From Eubacterium sp. CAG:248 (GTDB taxonomy: Bacteria; Bacillota; Clostridia; Lachnospirales; Lachnospiraceae), in NCBI GenBank assembly GCA_000436475.1, contig FR886221.1:1-27718 (forward strand): a stretch of DNA of 27,718 bases. The letters run 5' to 3'. Positions 6,326 to 15,367 of the stretch are shown in pieces. The stretch's first letter is position 1, and each line of letters opens with the position of its first letter. Under the pieces are notes generated by a model, which saw only the letters and a list, made by a program, of their open reading frames with translations, was not told where the DNA came from and did not search any database. The translations under genes were made by a program, and so were the position numbers.

Positions 6326-9300
6326 TTATGTTTCAAGCGCATCCTCCATAATATCCATCATATCAAGCATACCCTCAAGATACTCAGCTGCACTTGTAAA
6401 CTTTCTTTTCGTGACTGTCCATACGAATTCAGGTGTACCTTTAAGCTTAAACTCCAGCGCACCGCCAAATGAATCTACAAGCTTTGGTATATTATCCGAG
6501 TTAATATCTGCTTTAGGATATATAGTCATAACCGTACGCCAGTTAGAGGCACCACCTGATGGATTATGCTGTGTAGCACCTTTTATATCCATAATCCCTA
6601 TCTTATGTGCTTTCATCTTGATAAGTGCAATCATAAGCAGATTAGAAGCACTTGATGGCACACTTCCATATCTATCCATAAGCTCGTCTTTCATATCTGA
6701 CAGCTCTTCTCTTGTTTCAAGTGCAGCGATTCTTTTATATATATCAAGTTTCTGATATTCACTTCTTATATAAGTTGCTGGAATATACGCATCTACTTCC
6801 ATATCAACTGTCGTTTCAAACTCATACTCATTCTTCACGCCCTTAAGAGTATTCACCGCCTGGTTAAGCATTTTACAGTACAGGTCATATCCAACCGCAG
6901 CCATATGACCATGCTGGCTCTTACCAAGCACATTACCCGCACCTCTTATCTCAAGATCCTTCATAGCTATCTTAAAACCAGAACCAAGATCTGAGAATTC
7001 CTTTATGGCACTAAGTCTTTTTTCTGCCACTTCAGATATCATCTTGTCTCTTTTATACATAAGAAATGCATACGAAGTTCTTGTACTTCGTCCAACTCTT
7101 CCTCTTAGCTGATATAACTGTGAAAGTCCGAACTGATCTGCATTTTCTATAACCATAGTGTTACAGTTTGGAATATCCATACCTGTCTCGATAATGGTTG
7201 TTGATACAAGTACATCTATCTCACCATTAACAAACTGATACATAATCTTTTCAAGCTGCCTTTTATCCATCTGTCCATGAGCATATGCTACTACAGCATC
7301 CGGAACAAGATTCTGTATATATTCGGCTCTTTCTTCTATATTACGTACTTTATTGTATACATAATACACCTGTCCATTTCTGGCAAGCTCCCTTGTTATT
7401 GCCTCACGTATCATCTCATCATTATGCTCTGTTACAAATGTCTGTATAGGATGTCTGTCAACTGGTGGTTCTTCCAGAACACTCATATCTCTTATTCCAA
7501 CAAGACTCATATGCAGTGTTCTTGGAATAGGCGTTGCACTTAAAGTAAGAACATCTATGTTATTCTTAAGCTCCTTGATTTTCTCCTTATGTGTAACACC
7601 AAATCTTTGTTCCTCATCGATGATAAGCAGCCCAAGATCCTTAAACTTAACGTCCTTTGACAGAATTCTGTGTGTTCCTATAACCACATCTATCATTCCG
7701 CTTTTAAGTTCCTCAATAGTCTTTTTATTCTGTGCTGACGTCCTGAAGCTTGACAACTGTCCTACATTCACCGGAAAGCCTTTCATTCTCTCTGCAAATG
7801 TTGAATAATGCTGGCTTGCAAGTACTGTTGTCGGCACAAGATAAGCCACCTGCTTTCCATCCTGTATTGCCTTAAAGGCTGCCCTTATGGCAACCTCCGT
7901 CTTACCATATCCAACATCTCCACATATAAGCCGGTCCATAACACGACCACTTTCCATATCGTTTTTTGTATCCTGTATGGCGTTAAGCTGGTCATCGGTT
8001 TCTTCATACGGAAACATTTCCTCAAACTCCTGCTGCCATACCGTATCCTTTGAAAACCTGTATCCTTCTGCCTTCTGTCTTATCGCATACAGTCTTACAA
8101 GTTCCTTAGCTACAACTTCAACCGCCCCATGAACCTTCGCTTTAGTTTTGCTCCACTCCTTGCCTCCAAGATTATTAAGCTTAGGTTTCTTTTCTACATC
8201 CTGGTCTGCATACTTCTGGAGTCTGTCAAGCTGAGTAGCAAGAACATAAAGATTACCATCATCCGCATAAGTTATCTTTATATAATCCTTCTCTACTCCA
8301 TCCACCTTTATCTTTTCTATTCCCTTATATACACCAAGCCCGTGATTCTCATGTATAACATAATCACCTATATTCAGTTCGTTAAAGCTTGCTATATTTT
8401 TGCCATCATGTTTTTTCTTTTTAAGCTTTTTTATTCTTTTGGACGTAAATATATCATTTTCTGCTATAACAACAAACGAAAGAACTGGATACTCGAAACC
8501 CTTATGAAGACTTCCATATGTAACTATAATAAGTCCTTTTCCATAATCCTTACTAAAATCCTCACTGTAAAATGCTGGTATATCAAGTTTCCCAAGATCG
8601 TCGGCTATTCTTTGTGCCCTTGTCCTAGAACTGCATACAAGCACCGTTGTATAGCCACTCTTCTTGTACTTCATAAGATCCTTTGACAGGTACTCAAAGC
8701 TGTTGTTATAAGAGCTTATACTTCTTGCCTCAACATGCATCTTATAGTTTATTTCAAAACCTTCCGGTTTATAATCAAGAGTTGTAAGTATAAGTTTTTT
8801 ATATTTTCTTATATCACCTGTTATCTCACCAAGAGTCTTTATCTTATGTGTCTGGCTTGGAAGGACATATCCTGCTGCAAGCCTGTTTTTCATGCTTTCA
8901 CCATATTCATATAATGTAAGCTCGTTACACTCCTTAAGTCTGTTAGGTTCATCCAGCACAATAAGAGTACTTTCCTTAGGAAAATACTCTGCTAAGCCTA
9001 CTGTGTCTTTAATTATTGTATCCAGAAACTTATCATAACTGCCTGTTCTTTCTACGTCCCCAACAATCTTATTAATATTGTTGCCAGCCTCTATCTGCTC
9101 CTGTGTACGCCTTCGTTTACCATAATCAAAGCACTGAAGCTGCTCATCTCTTTCTTTTCTTATCTTATCAAGTCCAGCCTGCTTTTCTTCCGCTGTAAAA
9201 AGATATTCTGTAGCTGGAAATATATGATATGATTTCAGCTTTTCTATCGACCTCTGGCTTTCTGCATCAAACATTCTTATGGAATCAACTTCTGTATCCC

Positions 9301-9985
9301 ACAGCTCTATTCTTACTGGTGCCTCATCTGTATATGAAAATATATCTATGATGCCACCTCTTATTGAAAACTGGCCTTTCCCCTCAACCATTGCTGTTCT
9401 TACAAAACCCATGGATACCATTTTCTTTGCAAGTTCCTCTGTATCAATACTGCTTGTGCTATCAATCGTTATTATTGAATCCATATATCTTTTCAGAGGA
9501 ATCAGTCTGTCTGATACTCCATCAATGGTAGTTACTACTGTCAGCAGACTACCTGAGTCAGCTCTGATGTTTCCAGCTTCTCCATTATGTTTATCCGCTT
9601 TCTGTTTACTGCTGTCTTTGTCCAATACTTCTACGTGTTCTGCCGCTTTTATATGTTCTATGATTCTGCTTATACAGCTTAATCTTTGTCCTGTTATCTG
9701 ATTGCCTGTAACATCTGCACTATAGAATATCGCATCCTTAGCTGGATAATACAATGCATCGCCATTAAAAAATGCTGCATCATCACACATATTTCTTGCC
9801 TTGGCTTCATCACTTGTTATAACAAGCATAAAACGATAATCCTGTCCTATAGCACTTGCTATATGCACCTTCTGCGTATCAATACAGCCACTTATAAGTG
9901 CTGTTTTTCCACCATCCACTGATAATTCTTTATTAAGTTGCTCTATTGCTGCTGTATCACATACAGGCTTAAAAAATGTGTTCAA
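6326..9985 (-). CDS. mfd: Transcription-repair coupling factor
   Basis: Mfd is a cytoplasmic ATP-dependent translocase. It removes RNA polymerase stalled at DNA lesions and recruits UvrA to the transcribed strand. At about 1219 residues it is normal for the family. In order it has a UvrB-homology region (IRGGIIDIFSY), a short poorly conserved insertion near residue 120-130 (SSKQKADKHNGEAGN), the CarD-like RNA polymerase interaction domain (GDYVIHENHGLGVYKG, about 535), and RecG-type helicase motifs. These include Walker A GDVGYGKTE (about 687) and DEEQRFG (about 788), then SATPIPRTLHMS and QLRGRVGRS. The TRCF domain ends the protein. The start is assigned to TTG 9985 because GGGAGG lies 6 nt upstream. 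GTG 10039 has no ribosome site and ATG 9991 touches the GGGAGG. It is probably cotranscribed with pth. Confidence 0.97.
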   Translation of the reverse strand: MNTFFKPVCDTAAIEQLNKELSVDGGKTALISGCIDTQKVHIASAIGQDYRFMLVITSDEAKARNMCDDAAFFNGDALYYPAKDAIFYSADVTGNQITGQRLSCISRIIEHIKAAEHVEVLDKDSSKQKADKHNGEAGNIRADSGSLLTVVTTIDGVSDRLIPLKRYMDSIITIDSTSSIDTEELAKKMVSMGFVRTAMVEGKGQFSIRGGIIDIFSYTDEAPVRIELWDTEVDSIRMFDAESQRSIEKLKSYHIFPATEYLFTAEEKQAGLDKIRKERDEQLQCFDYGKRRRTQEQIEAGNNINKIVGDVERTGSYDKFLDTIIKDTVGLAEYFPKESTLIVLDEPNRLKECNELTLYEYGESMKNRLAAGYVLPSQTHKIKTLGEITGDIRKYKKLILTTLDYKPEGFEINYKMHVEARSISSYNNSFEYLSKDLMKYKKSGYTTVLVCSSRTRAQRIADDLGKLDIPAFYSEDFSKDYGKGLIIVTYGSLHKGFEYPVLSFVVIAENDIFTSKRIKKLKKKKHDGKNIASFNELNIGDYVIHENHGLGVYKGIEKIKVDGVEKDYIKITYADDGNLYVLATQLDRLQKYADQDVEKKPKLNNLGGKEWSKTKAKVHGAVEVVAKELVRLYAIRQKAEGYRFSKDTVWQQEFEEMFPYEETDDQLNAIQDTKNDMESGRVMDRLICGDVGYGKTEVAIRAAFKAIQDGKQVAYLVPTTVLASQHYSTFAERMKGFPVNVGQLSSFRTSAQNKKTIEELKSGMIDVVIGTHRILSKDVKFKDLGLLIIDEEQRFGVTHKEKIKELKNNIDVLTLSATPIPRTLHMSLVGIRDMSVLEEPPVDRHPIQTFVTEHNDEMIREAITRELARNGQVYYVYNKVRNIEERAEYIQNLVPDAVVAYAHGQMDKRQLEKIMYQFVNGEIDVLVSTTIIETGMDIPNCNTMVIENADQFGLSQLYQLRGRVGRSTRTSYAFLMYKRDKMISEVAEKRLSAIKEFSDLGSGFKIAMKDLEIRGAGNVLGKSQHGHMAAVGYDLYCKMLNQAVNTLKGVKNEYEFETTVDMEVDAYIPATYIRSEYQKLDIYKRIAALETREELSDMKDELMDRYGSVPSSASNLLMIALIKMKAHKIGIMDIKGATQHNPSGGASNWRTVMTIYPKADINSDNIPKLVDSFGGALEFKLKGTPEFVWTVTKRKFTSAAEYLEGMLDMMDIMEDALET

Positions 9986-10054
9986 AACCATCCTCCCAAT
10001 TAAATCTGTCTGATATAAATCAAAAATATATTCCGTCACTTACATCAGGTATAA

Positions 10055-10615
10055 TTATCCGTTAAATTTATTCATACCACTTTCAATGCCTTCGCTTATT
10101 ATGCATTCAACTGCTTCACAGGCTCTTTTATTTCCTTCTCTGAGTGTAGGATATAATTCAGCTGGAAACTTTCCAAGAACCCAATCTGCAAGATCCCATC
10201 CCTTTGGCTTGTCTCCTACACCATACTTTATTCTTTTGAATTTATCACTGCCAAGATGAGCTATTATGCTCTTTATTCCGTTATGTCCGCCAGCACTTCC
10301 CTTTGGACGTAATCTTAACCTTCCAGGCTCTAAGCTTATATCATCAAATATAACTATCAGGTCGTCAATATCAGCCTTATAATAATCCATAACCTCTCTT
10401 ATACATTCGCCTGAATTGTTCATATATGTCATAGGCTTTACAAGCAGAACCTTTTCCCCTTCTATAACACCTTTTCCTATAAGTCCTTTATGCTTTGCTG
10501 TATCAACACTAATATTATACTTGTCTGCAAGTTCATCTATGCATGAAAAACCCGCATTATGTCTTGTCCCTGCATACTGTGTTCCCGGGTTTCCTAAGCC
10601 TGCTACTATATACAT
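10055..10615 (-). CDS. pth: Peptidyl-tRNA hydrolase
   Basis: This 186-residue cytoplasmic esterase releases peptides from prematurely dropped peptidyl-tRNA so that the tRNA can be reused. The family signature is present: GLGNPGTQYAGTRHNAGF at the N-terminus, with the catalytic His in TRHN (H19) and the conserved Asn in GNPG. It also has KPMTYMNNSG, then DDISLEPGRLRLRPKGSAGGHNG with the conserved Asp and Asn. GGGAG lies 9 nt before ATG. It is followed 70 bp later by mfd on the same strand, the usual pth-mfd order in Firmicutes, which supports an operon. Confidence 0.96.
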   Translation of the reverse strand: MYIVAGLGNPGTQYAGTRHNAGFSCIDELADKYNISVDTAKHKGLIGKGVIEGEKVLLVKPMTYMNNSGECIREVMDYYKADIDDLIVIFDDISLEPGRLRLRPKGSAGGHNGIKSIIAHLGSDKFKRIKYGVGDKPKGWDLADWVLGKFPAELYPTLREGNKRACEAVECIISEGIESGMNKFNG

Positions 10616-10709
10616 AAATTTATTCTCCCTGTTCTGTTTATCTTATCATTAAACTTTAATTGCTGCATTGCTATGCAATTCGTACAATCCTCTGACACTT
10701 TGATCCACC

Positions 10710-10735
10710 ATCATAATATAAATGATATCCGTCAA
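10710..10735 (-). promoter_or_regulatory. Candidate pth-mfd promoter
   Basis: On the minus strand TTGACG (10730-10735) is followed after only 14 bp by TATGAT (10710-10715). The spacing is short, so the -35 may instead be the overlapping TTTTGA two bases upstream. The leader then contains an AATTGC/GCAATT inverted repeat near 10662-10683. Confidence 0.35.
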
Positions 10736-10786
10736 AAAAGGAAGTATTTATATTATTTTTAACTATTTATGCAATATAAAAAAACT

Positions 10787-10827
10787 GCAATCATAACAGT
10801 TAGCGTGTTCCTAACTATTATGACTGC
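10787..10827 (-). terminator. Terminator of the pectinesterase gene
   Basis: A 17-bp stem (10787-10803 with 10811-10827, 7-nt loop) has two pairs that are G-U when read on the minus strand. It is followed leftward by a run of seven T. It lies about 60 bp past the pectinesterase stop. Confidence 0.88.
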
Positions 10828-10883
10828 AATCTTTTTATTTTACAACTTTAAACAAATTTAACTTTATGAAATCTCATATTATA

Positions 10884-13800
10884 TTATCTTATGCGTTTCT
10901 TTCCTGCTACTGTACAAGCCATCATTATAGCCATAACTGCAAGTAATAAGTAGATAGCAACTGGAGCTGCATCTCCTGTTGTAGGTGCTGTAACTGTTGC
11001 ATCTTCTGTAATCGTTGTATCAGCTCCAGATGCTGACTCAACTTCCACATAATCAATAACAAATGGGCTTAATCCACCTGTTACGAATGATATAGCATCA
11101 TCAGATACTGTTACATCAAGTTTTTCAAGTGTATTATCATCCTTAAGATGATAAACAACTACTGCATACTTAGTATAATCAATATCTGCATTCTTCTTAA
11201 GACTTATCTTAAGTGTACCATTAGAAAGCTTAACAACACTACCATCTTTATTGCTTAAAGAAATATCAATGATCTGTGCCTTGTCTGTAAGCTTTATATC
11301 CTCTGCATTAGCAACTGCTTCCTTAACTGCTGCTACCTGTTCCTCACTTGCAGCCTTTTCTATTGCTGTAACAGAACCTGTAGCTACGCCCTTGCCTGAC
11401 TCGTCTACGAATTTAGCTTCCTTTGATACCTCAACGGCTGCTATTCCACTTTCTGTTGGAGTAACTATCTCAACTGGCTTAACATCATATGCATAATGAG
11501 CAGGAATCCATCCAAGTACTGTATTAACTGCTGAAACATTAGCTGATTCAATATAATCTGCAACTGCCTCAGCTGACTGATTTTCAGCCTTGCTGAACTG
11601 TCCTTTAGTTACAAAAGCATTTTCTCCTGAAACATTATTATATTCCTTGAAGATAGCTGATGTTCCATCTCCTGTGCTCATCTCACCCCATCCATCTTCT
11701 AACACATAACCATTAGTCTGTGTTCCAATAAATGTAGCATTAGAGCCTGCGCCCCATGTTCTACCATAATATCCTAATACTGTACCAGTGCTTACGCCAT
11801 CTGTTGTCACTTTACAGTTTCTGAATACATATGGACTTGTCTTAGCTGCTGTAATATAACCAAGCTTTGCATTGTTTTTAGCAGCATCCTTTTCATCATC
11901 CTTATATGTCTTCCACTGTAATTCACAGTTATCAAATACTGCTGCAAATTCGCCACAAATATAATCTACATTACCACCAATCACACAATTGTTGAAATAT
12001 GTATGATAGTTATTGTTCTTAGAACCATTTCTTCCAAGTGTATCCTGTGAAGAAAGAATCTTACAGTTATAACACTCAATGTTATCTGCCTCTATATAGA
12101 AAGCATTTGATCTTTCCTTAAAAGCATATGCTGTAACATCAGCATCCTTTGCAAGTCTGTTTACTGACAATGTTGTACCTGCAATATCTGTCTTCTCTGC
12201 TTCTGTTAATTCATAGTTATAAGTATTCTTAAATGTTGTATCTTCTGCGATGAAGTTATCACCTCTTACGATGAATACACCACCCCAGAGACTTCCGTTA
12301 CCTTCTACATATGAATACTTATCTCTTGCAAGTACTTCATTGTAAAGACCTGTAACAGGATCTACTGAATAATAATATGTACCAACACCATAGTACCATG
12401 AAATAGTATGGTTATTACCTTTAAGTGTTACATATGGAGCTGCCATAACTGTCTGCTCGAATATATCTGCTTTAAGATTAATAGTAACTCTGCCTGCTTC
12501 TCCTTCTGGTCTGTCCTGCATTCTAAGAATTGCATCTGAAGCTTCATTTAATGTAGCATAATCACCAGGAACATTAAGCTCGCTCTTAAAAGCTACTGGT
12601 TCTGCCTCCTTAGCTGGAAGTTCTACATATACTTCATTAACTGTTGTTCCTTCAGTCTTAACTGAAACTCTATCATGTGTTACACCACCATTAGTTGTTA
12701 CAACACTTGTATTGTATTCACCTGGCTTTAATGTACATGTATAAGAATCTCCTGATACAGTAGCCTTATATGCACGTCCGTTAACCATGTTTGTAAGTGA
12801 AAGTTCTTTAACTGTTCCTTCTGGAGTGCCTGTGATCTTACCTTCTACAGTTACATCTGGTACATCATAAAGAGAAACAACTATTGCTTCACCTGTAGCT
12901 GTAAATGTATCGCTGTCACCAACAGCAGCTCTTACACCACCATCATTAGTACTTAACTTATATTCATGTCCTTCAAGAAGGTCTGCATTTGTGCCATCCT
13001 TTAACTTGATAGCGTTACCACCAAGATTAGCATCTACAACGCTTATCTCTAATGAATCTGATAATTTAGCATCTACATTATCAAACTTAACTGGAACGCT
13101 TACTTCCTTATCTACAATATACTTATAACCTGCATAAAACATGTTATTAGTCTTTCCTGTTGTAGACATTACATATGTATGTCCTGGTATTACTGCAAAT
13201 GTATATGAATTAATACTTGTTTCTGTATCTGTATATCCATTCTTAGAACCATCTGCTGTATTATAATCATGGATTCTTAAGAATGATGTTGAACTAAAGT
13301 ATACTGTCATTGTACCTTTAGCTGCTGGAGTGAAGATAGTTAATGTACCATCTCCCTGTCCAGGAATAGTAGGAATATTGTTGCTATCTGCATGTCTTTT
13401 ACCTGCTGTATAGCTATTATATTCTTTTCCGTCAACTGTTACTGTCTTTCCTGGTTTTACTGTATACTGTGTTTCTCCCTGACCTACTAATGTAAGTGTG
13501 CTGTCACCATATTTGTAATCACCTGTAGCAACAACATCTTCTTTAGCAATGTCATCAAGCATTAAAGTAAAGCTTTCAACTTTATCTGATTTAGCAAAAT
13601 TATTTACCATTACTGAGTGAAGATATGCCTCACCTGATGCTTCACATGTTATTGTAAGTGTTGTAGCATCTCCGTTATAAGATATGCTCTGTGATCCTGC
13701 ATCTGCATCTGACTTACCTGATGTTGAACCAACTTCCTTACCAGAAGCATCTGTAACCTTAAATGCAGTTCCACTGCCATACTTACATAAAGTTAATGCA

Positions 13801-14117
13801 ATCTCTGCACTTCCTGCAACCTTAACTTCAATCTTGTCTCCATTATAAACTGCTGCACCATGCTGTCCATCATGCCAATATGCTTTATCAGCTTCTGATA
13901 TTACCTTAAATACACCATCATCAGATGTATAACCATTAAGCTGTGTCTTTGTACTATATAATTTTGTAAAATCCAGTACATAACTCTTGCCAGCTTCTGG
14001 TGCCCCCGCTGCTTTTGCTATAGTTCTTACACCAGGTGCAAACTGGAATGTTCCAATCGCTAAAACGAATGTAAGAACAACTGCTAAAAGCTTTTTAGCT
14101 TTTCTGCCAATCTTCAT
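10884..14117 (-). CDS. Large secreted, wall-anchored pectin methylesterase (CE8)
   Basis: This 1077-residue surface enzyme removes methyl esters from pectin, preparing it for pectate lyases. A signal peptide occupies 1-37 (KIGRKAKK, then a hydrophobic core). Residues 40-175 (KSYVLDFTK to HSVMVNNF) and about 200-335 form two beta-rich modules that may bind carbohydrate. About 340-505 is Ig-like. The CE8 right-handed beta-helix lies at about 508-880: QD (691-692) in SSQDTLGRNG, the catalytic Asp718 in GGNVDYICG, and Arg786 in YYGRTWG all fit the family. An alpha/beta spacer follows. The end is a sortase-type signal: PTTGD at 1045-1049, a hydrophobic segment and a KKRIR tail. The start has AGGAGG 7 nt upstream. 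It has its own promoter and terminator and is divergent from an AraC regulator, the likely activator in response to pectin products. Confidence 0.93.
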   Translation of the reverse strand: MKIGRKAKKLLAVVLTFVLAIGTFQFAPGVRTIAKAAGAPEAGKSYVLDFTKLYSTKTQLNGYTSDDGVFKVISEADKAYWHDGQHGAAVYNGDKIEVKVAGSAEIALTLCKYGSGTAFKVTDASGKEVGSTSGKSDADAGSQSISYNGDATTLTITCEASGEAYLHSVMVNNFAKSDKVESFTLMLDDIAKEDVVATGDYKYGDSTLTLVGQGETQYTVKPGKTVTVDGKEYNSYTAGKRHADSNNIPTIPGQGDGTLTIFTPAAKGTMTVYFSSTSFLRIHDYNTADGSKNGYTDTETSINSYTFAVIPGHTYVMSTTGKTNNMFYAGYKYIVDKEVSVPVKFDNVDAKLSDSLEISVVDANLGGNAIKLKDGTNADLLEGHEYKLSTNDGGVRAAVGDSDTFTATGEAIVVSLYDVPDVTVEGKITGTPEGTVKELSLTNMVNGRAYKATVSGDSYTCTLKPGEYNTSVVTTNGGVTHDRVSVKTEGTTVNEVYVELPAKEAEPVAFKSELNVPGDYATLNEASDAILRMQDRPEGEAGRVTINLKADIFEQTVMAAPYVTLKGNNHTISWYYGVGTYYYSVDPVTGLYNEVLARDKYSYVEGNGSLWGGVFIVRGDNFIAEDTTFKNTYNYELTEAEKTDIAGTTLSVNRLAKDADVTAYAFKERSNAFYIEADNIECYNCKILSSQDTLGRNGSKNNNYHTYFNNCVIGGNVDYICGEFAAVFDNCELQWKTYKDDEKDAAKNNAKLGYITAAKTSPYVFRNCKVTTDGVSTGTVLGYYGRTWGAGSNATFIGTQTNGYVLEDGWGEMSTGDGTSAIFKEYNNVSGENAFVTKGQFSKAENQSAEAVADYIESANVSAVNTVLGWIPAHYAYDVKPVEIVTPTESGIAAVEVSKEAKFVDESGKGVATGSVTAIEKAASEEQVAAVKEAVANAEDIKLTDKAQIIDISLSNKDGSVVKLSNGTLKISLKKNADIDYTKYAVVVYHLKDDNTLEKLDVTVSDDAISFVTGGLSPFVIDYVEVESASGADTTITEDATVTAPTTGDAAPVAIYLLLAVMAIMMACTVAGKKRIR

Positions 14118-14164
14118 AAAATACCTCCTGAAATATTACGGATCATTCCGCTAGATTGACTACT

Positions 14165-14193
14165 ACTATATCCCATTATCGAATTGGTAACAA
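14165..14193 (-). promoter_or_regulatory. Pectinesterase promoter
   Basis: On the minus strand TTGTTA (14188-14193) is 17 bp from TATAGT (14165-14170). The start site would be near 14157, giving a leader of about 40 nt with a small CGGA/TCCG hairpin before AGGAGG. The -35 is imperfect, as expected for an activated promoter. Confidence 0.6.
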
Positions 14194-14224
14194 CTTATAT
14201 TTTTATATTTTCCTTATTGATTAC

Positions 14225-14262
14225 ATGTATTTTTAGTGTTAAAATACATATTGTTACAATAT
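14225..14262. promoter_or_regulatory. Two adjacent palindromes between araC-type and pectinesterase genes (candidate operator)
   Basis: ATGTATTTT (14225-14233) and AAAATACAT (14241-14249) form a 9-bp inverted repeat with a 7-nt centre. ATATTGT-T-ACAATAT (14248-14262) is a second, nearly gapless palindrome that overlaps it by two bases. Both lie 30-75 bp upstream of the pectinesterase -35 box, where AraC-family activators commonly bind. AraC sites are more often direct repeats, so another regulator is possible. Confidence 0.45.
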
Positions 14263-14447
14263 AAATAAATATTTGTTTATTTTTTGGTTATTTTGCATAT
14301 ATTTTATATGTGTATTAATTATATGCTGAACATATGAATCAACTCAAAATATTATCTTATATACAGAACGCTCCATTTCTTTATATTTTACAATTCACGC
14401 AGCTCTTATACAGCATCATATTCATTAGAAAGAAGGATTATAAACAT

Positions 14448-15302
14448 ATGAAACAGACGATACACAATATTTCAAGGTTCCGTATTGAACGTGGCATGCA
14501 TGAACCACATTATTCCATGCACTCTGCACACAGTCATACATATTATGAACTTTTTTATCTCGTTAATGGTAATTGTACAATTTCCCTGGACAACAAGCTT
14601 TATACGCTTTCCGCTGGAAATATTATATTTATCCCTGCTAATGCAATCCACAGAACAAGCTATATAGGTGATAATCCATCCGAACGCATATACATAGAAT
14701 TTTCTTCTGATTATATATCTACTATTGAAGATATCCTTGGAAAAAACTGGACAGACAAAAATCTGTGGGGACATATACTATATATAGAACCAACACATAA
14801 ATCTTATATCAACTCTTTATTTGACAAGATTATCTCTGAATATAACATTATTGACCACTATTCAGACTGCTGTATCCGTCAGCTTTTTCAATATCTGATT
14901 ATAATGCTCATAAGAGTTGACAGAACTAACATAGATGAAAAAAATTATATAACACATTCACATAAAAAAATAGAGGCTGATATGATAAGTGCCTCAAGAT
15001 ATATTGCTGAGAATTTCAAAAACAACATATCACTAAATGATGTTGCCGAATTTCTTAATCTTAACCCTGCATATTTTTCAAGCAAATTCAAAGCATTCCA
15101 CGGTATAGGTTTCTCTGAATATTTAAGAAATACCCGCATTAATCATGCTGAATGGTATCTTATTGAGACTGACTTAAGCATGTCAGATGTTGCCGATGAA
15201 TGCGGTTTCTGTAGTTCTAACTACTTTGGTGATACATTTAAGATTGTAAATGGCATCTCTCCTTCTGAATTCAGGAGAAAATATAAACCAAATAAAGCAT
15301 AA
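14448..15302 (+). CDS. AraC family transcriptional regulator
   Basis: This DNA-binding regulator has 284 residues. The N-terminal cupin-like sensing domain is recognisable from HSAHSHTYYELFYLVNG and the beta-strands ending in IPANAIHRTSYIG. The C-terminal about 95 residues form the double helix-turn-helix of the family: ISLNDVAEFLNLNPAYFSSKFKA, then MSDVADECGFCSSNYFGDTFK and GISPSEFRRKY. The start is placed at ATG 14448, preceded by AAGGA at about 10 nt. An upstream in-frame ATG at 14334 adds 38 unusual residues and has no ribosome site. It is divergent from the pectinesterase with about 330 bp between, a layout typical of a local sugar-responsive activator. The link to pectin is inferred from position only. 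It ends in a terminator shared with the convergent ABC gene. Confidence 0.92.
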   Translation: MKQTIHNISRFRIERGMHEPHYSMHSAHSHTYYELFYLVNGNCTISLDNKLYTLSAGNIIFIPANAIHRTSYIGDNPSERIYIEFSSDYISTIEDILGKNWTDKNLWGHILYIEPTHKSYINSLFDKIISEYNIIDHYSDCCIRQLFQYLIIMLIRVDRTNIDEKNYITHSHKKIEADMISASRYIAENFKNNISLNDVAEFLNLNPAYFSSKFKAFHGIGFSEYLRNTRINHAEWYLIETDLSMSDVADECGFCSSNYFGDTFKIVNGISPSEFRRKYKPNKA

Positions 15303-15312
15303 TATGCAAAAA

Positions 15313-15353
15313 CTCTCTGCCATCCTACAATAATCTTGTTGGATGACAGAGAG
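15313..15353. terminator. Bidirectional terminator between convergent genes
   Basis: An 18-bp stem with two mismatches and a 5-nt loop (TAATC) begins CTCTCTG and ends CAGAGAG. AAAAA lies on its left and TATTTTT on its right. It can therefore end both the rightward AraC gene and the leftward ABC ATPase gene. Confidence 0.85.
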
Positions 15354-15367
15354 GTATTTTTCAATCC

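Noticed and set aside
8129..8686. 185-codon frame on the + strand inside mfd
   Set aside because: It is antisense to the conserved Mfd RNA polymerase interaction region, with no ribosome site and no recognisable domain.
9986..10039. Upstream GTG or ATG starts for mfd
   Set aside because: GTG 10039 has no Shine-Dalgarno, and ATG 9991 directly abuts GGGAGG. TTG 9985 has the correct spacing.
14334..14447. N-terminal extension of the AraC regulator
   Set aside because: The added residues are hydrophobic and not part of the family, and AAGGA fits the start at 14448.
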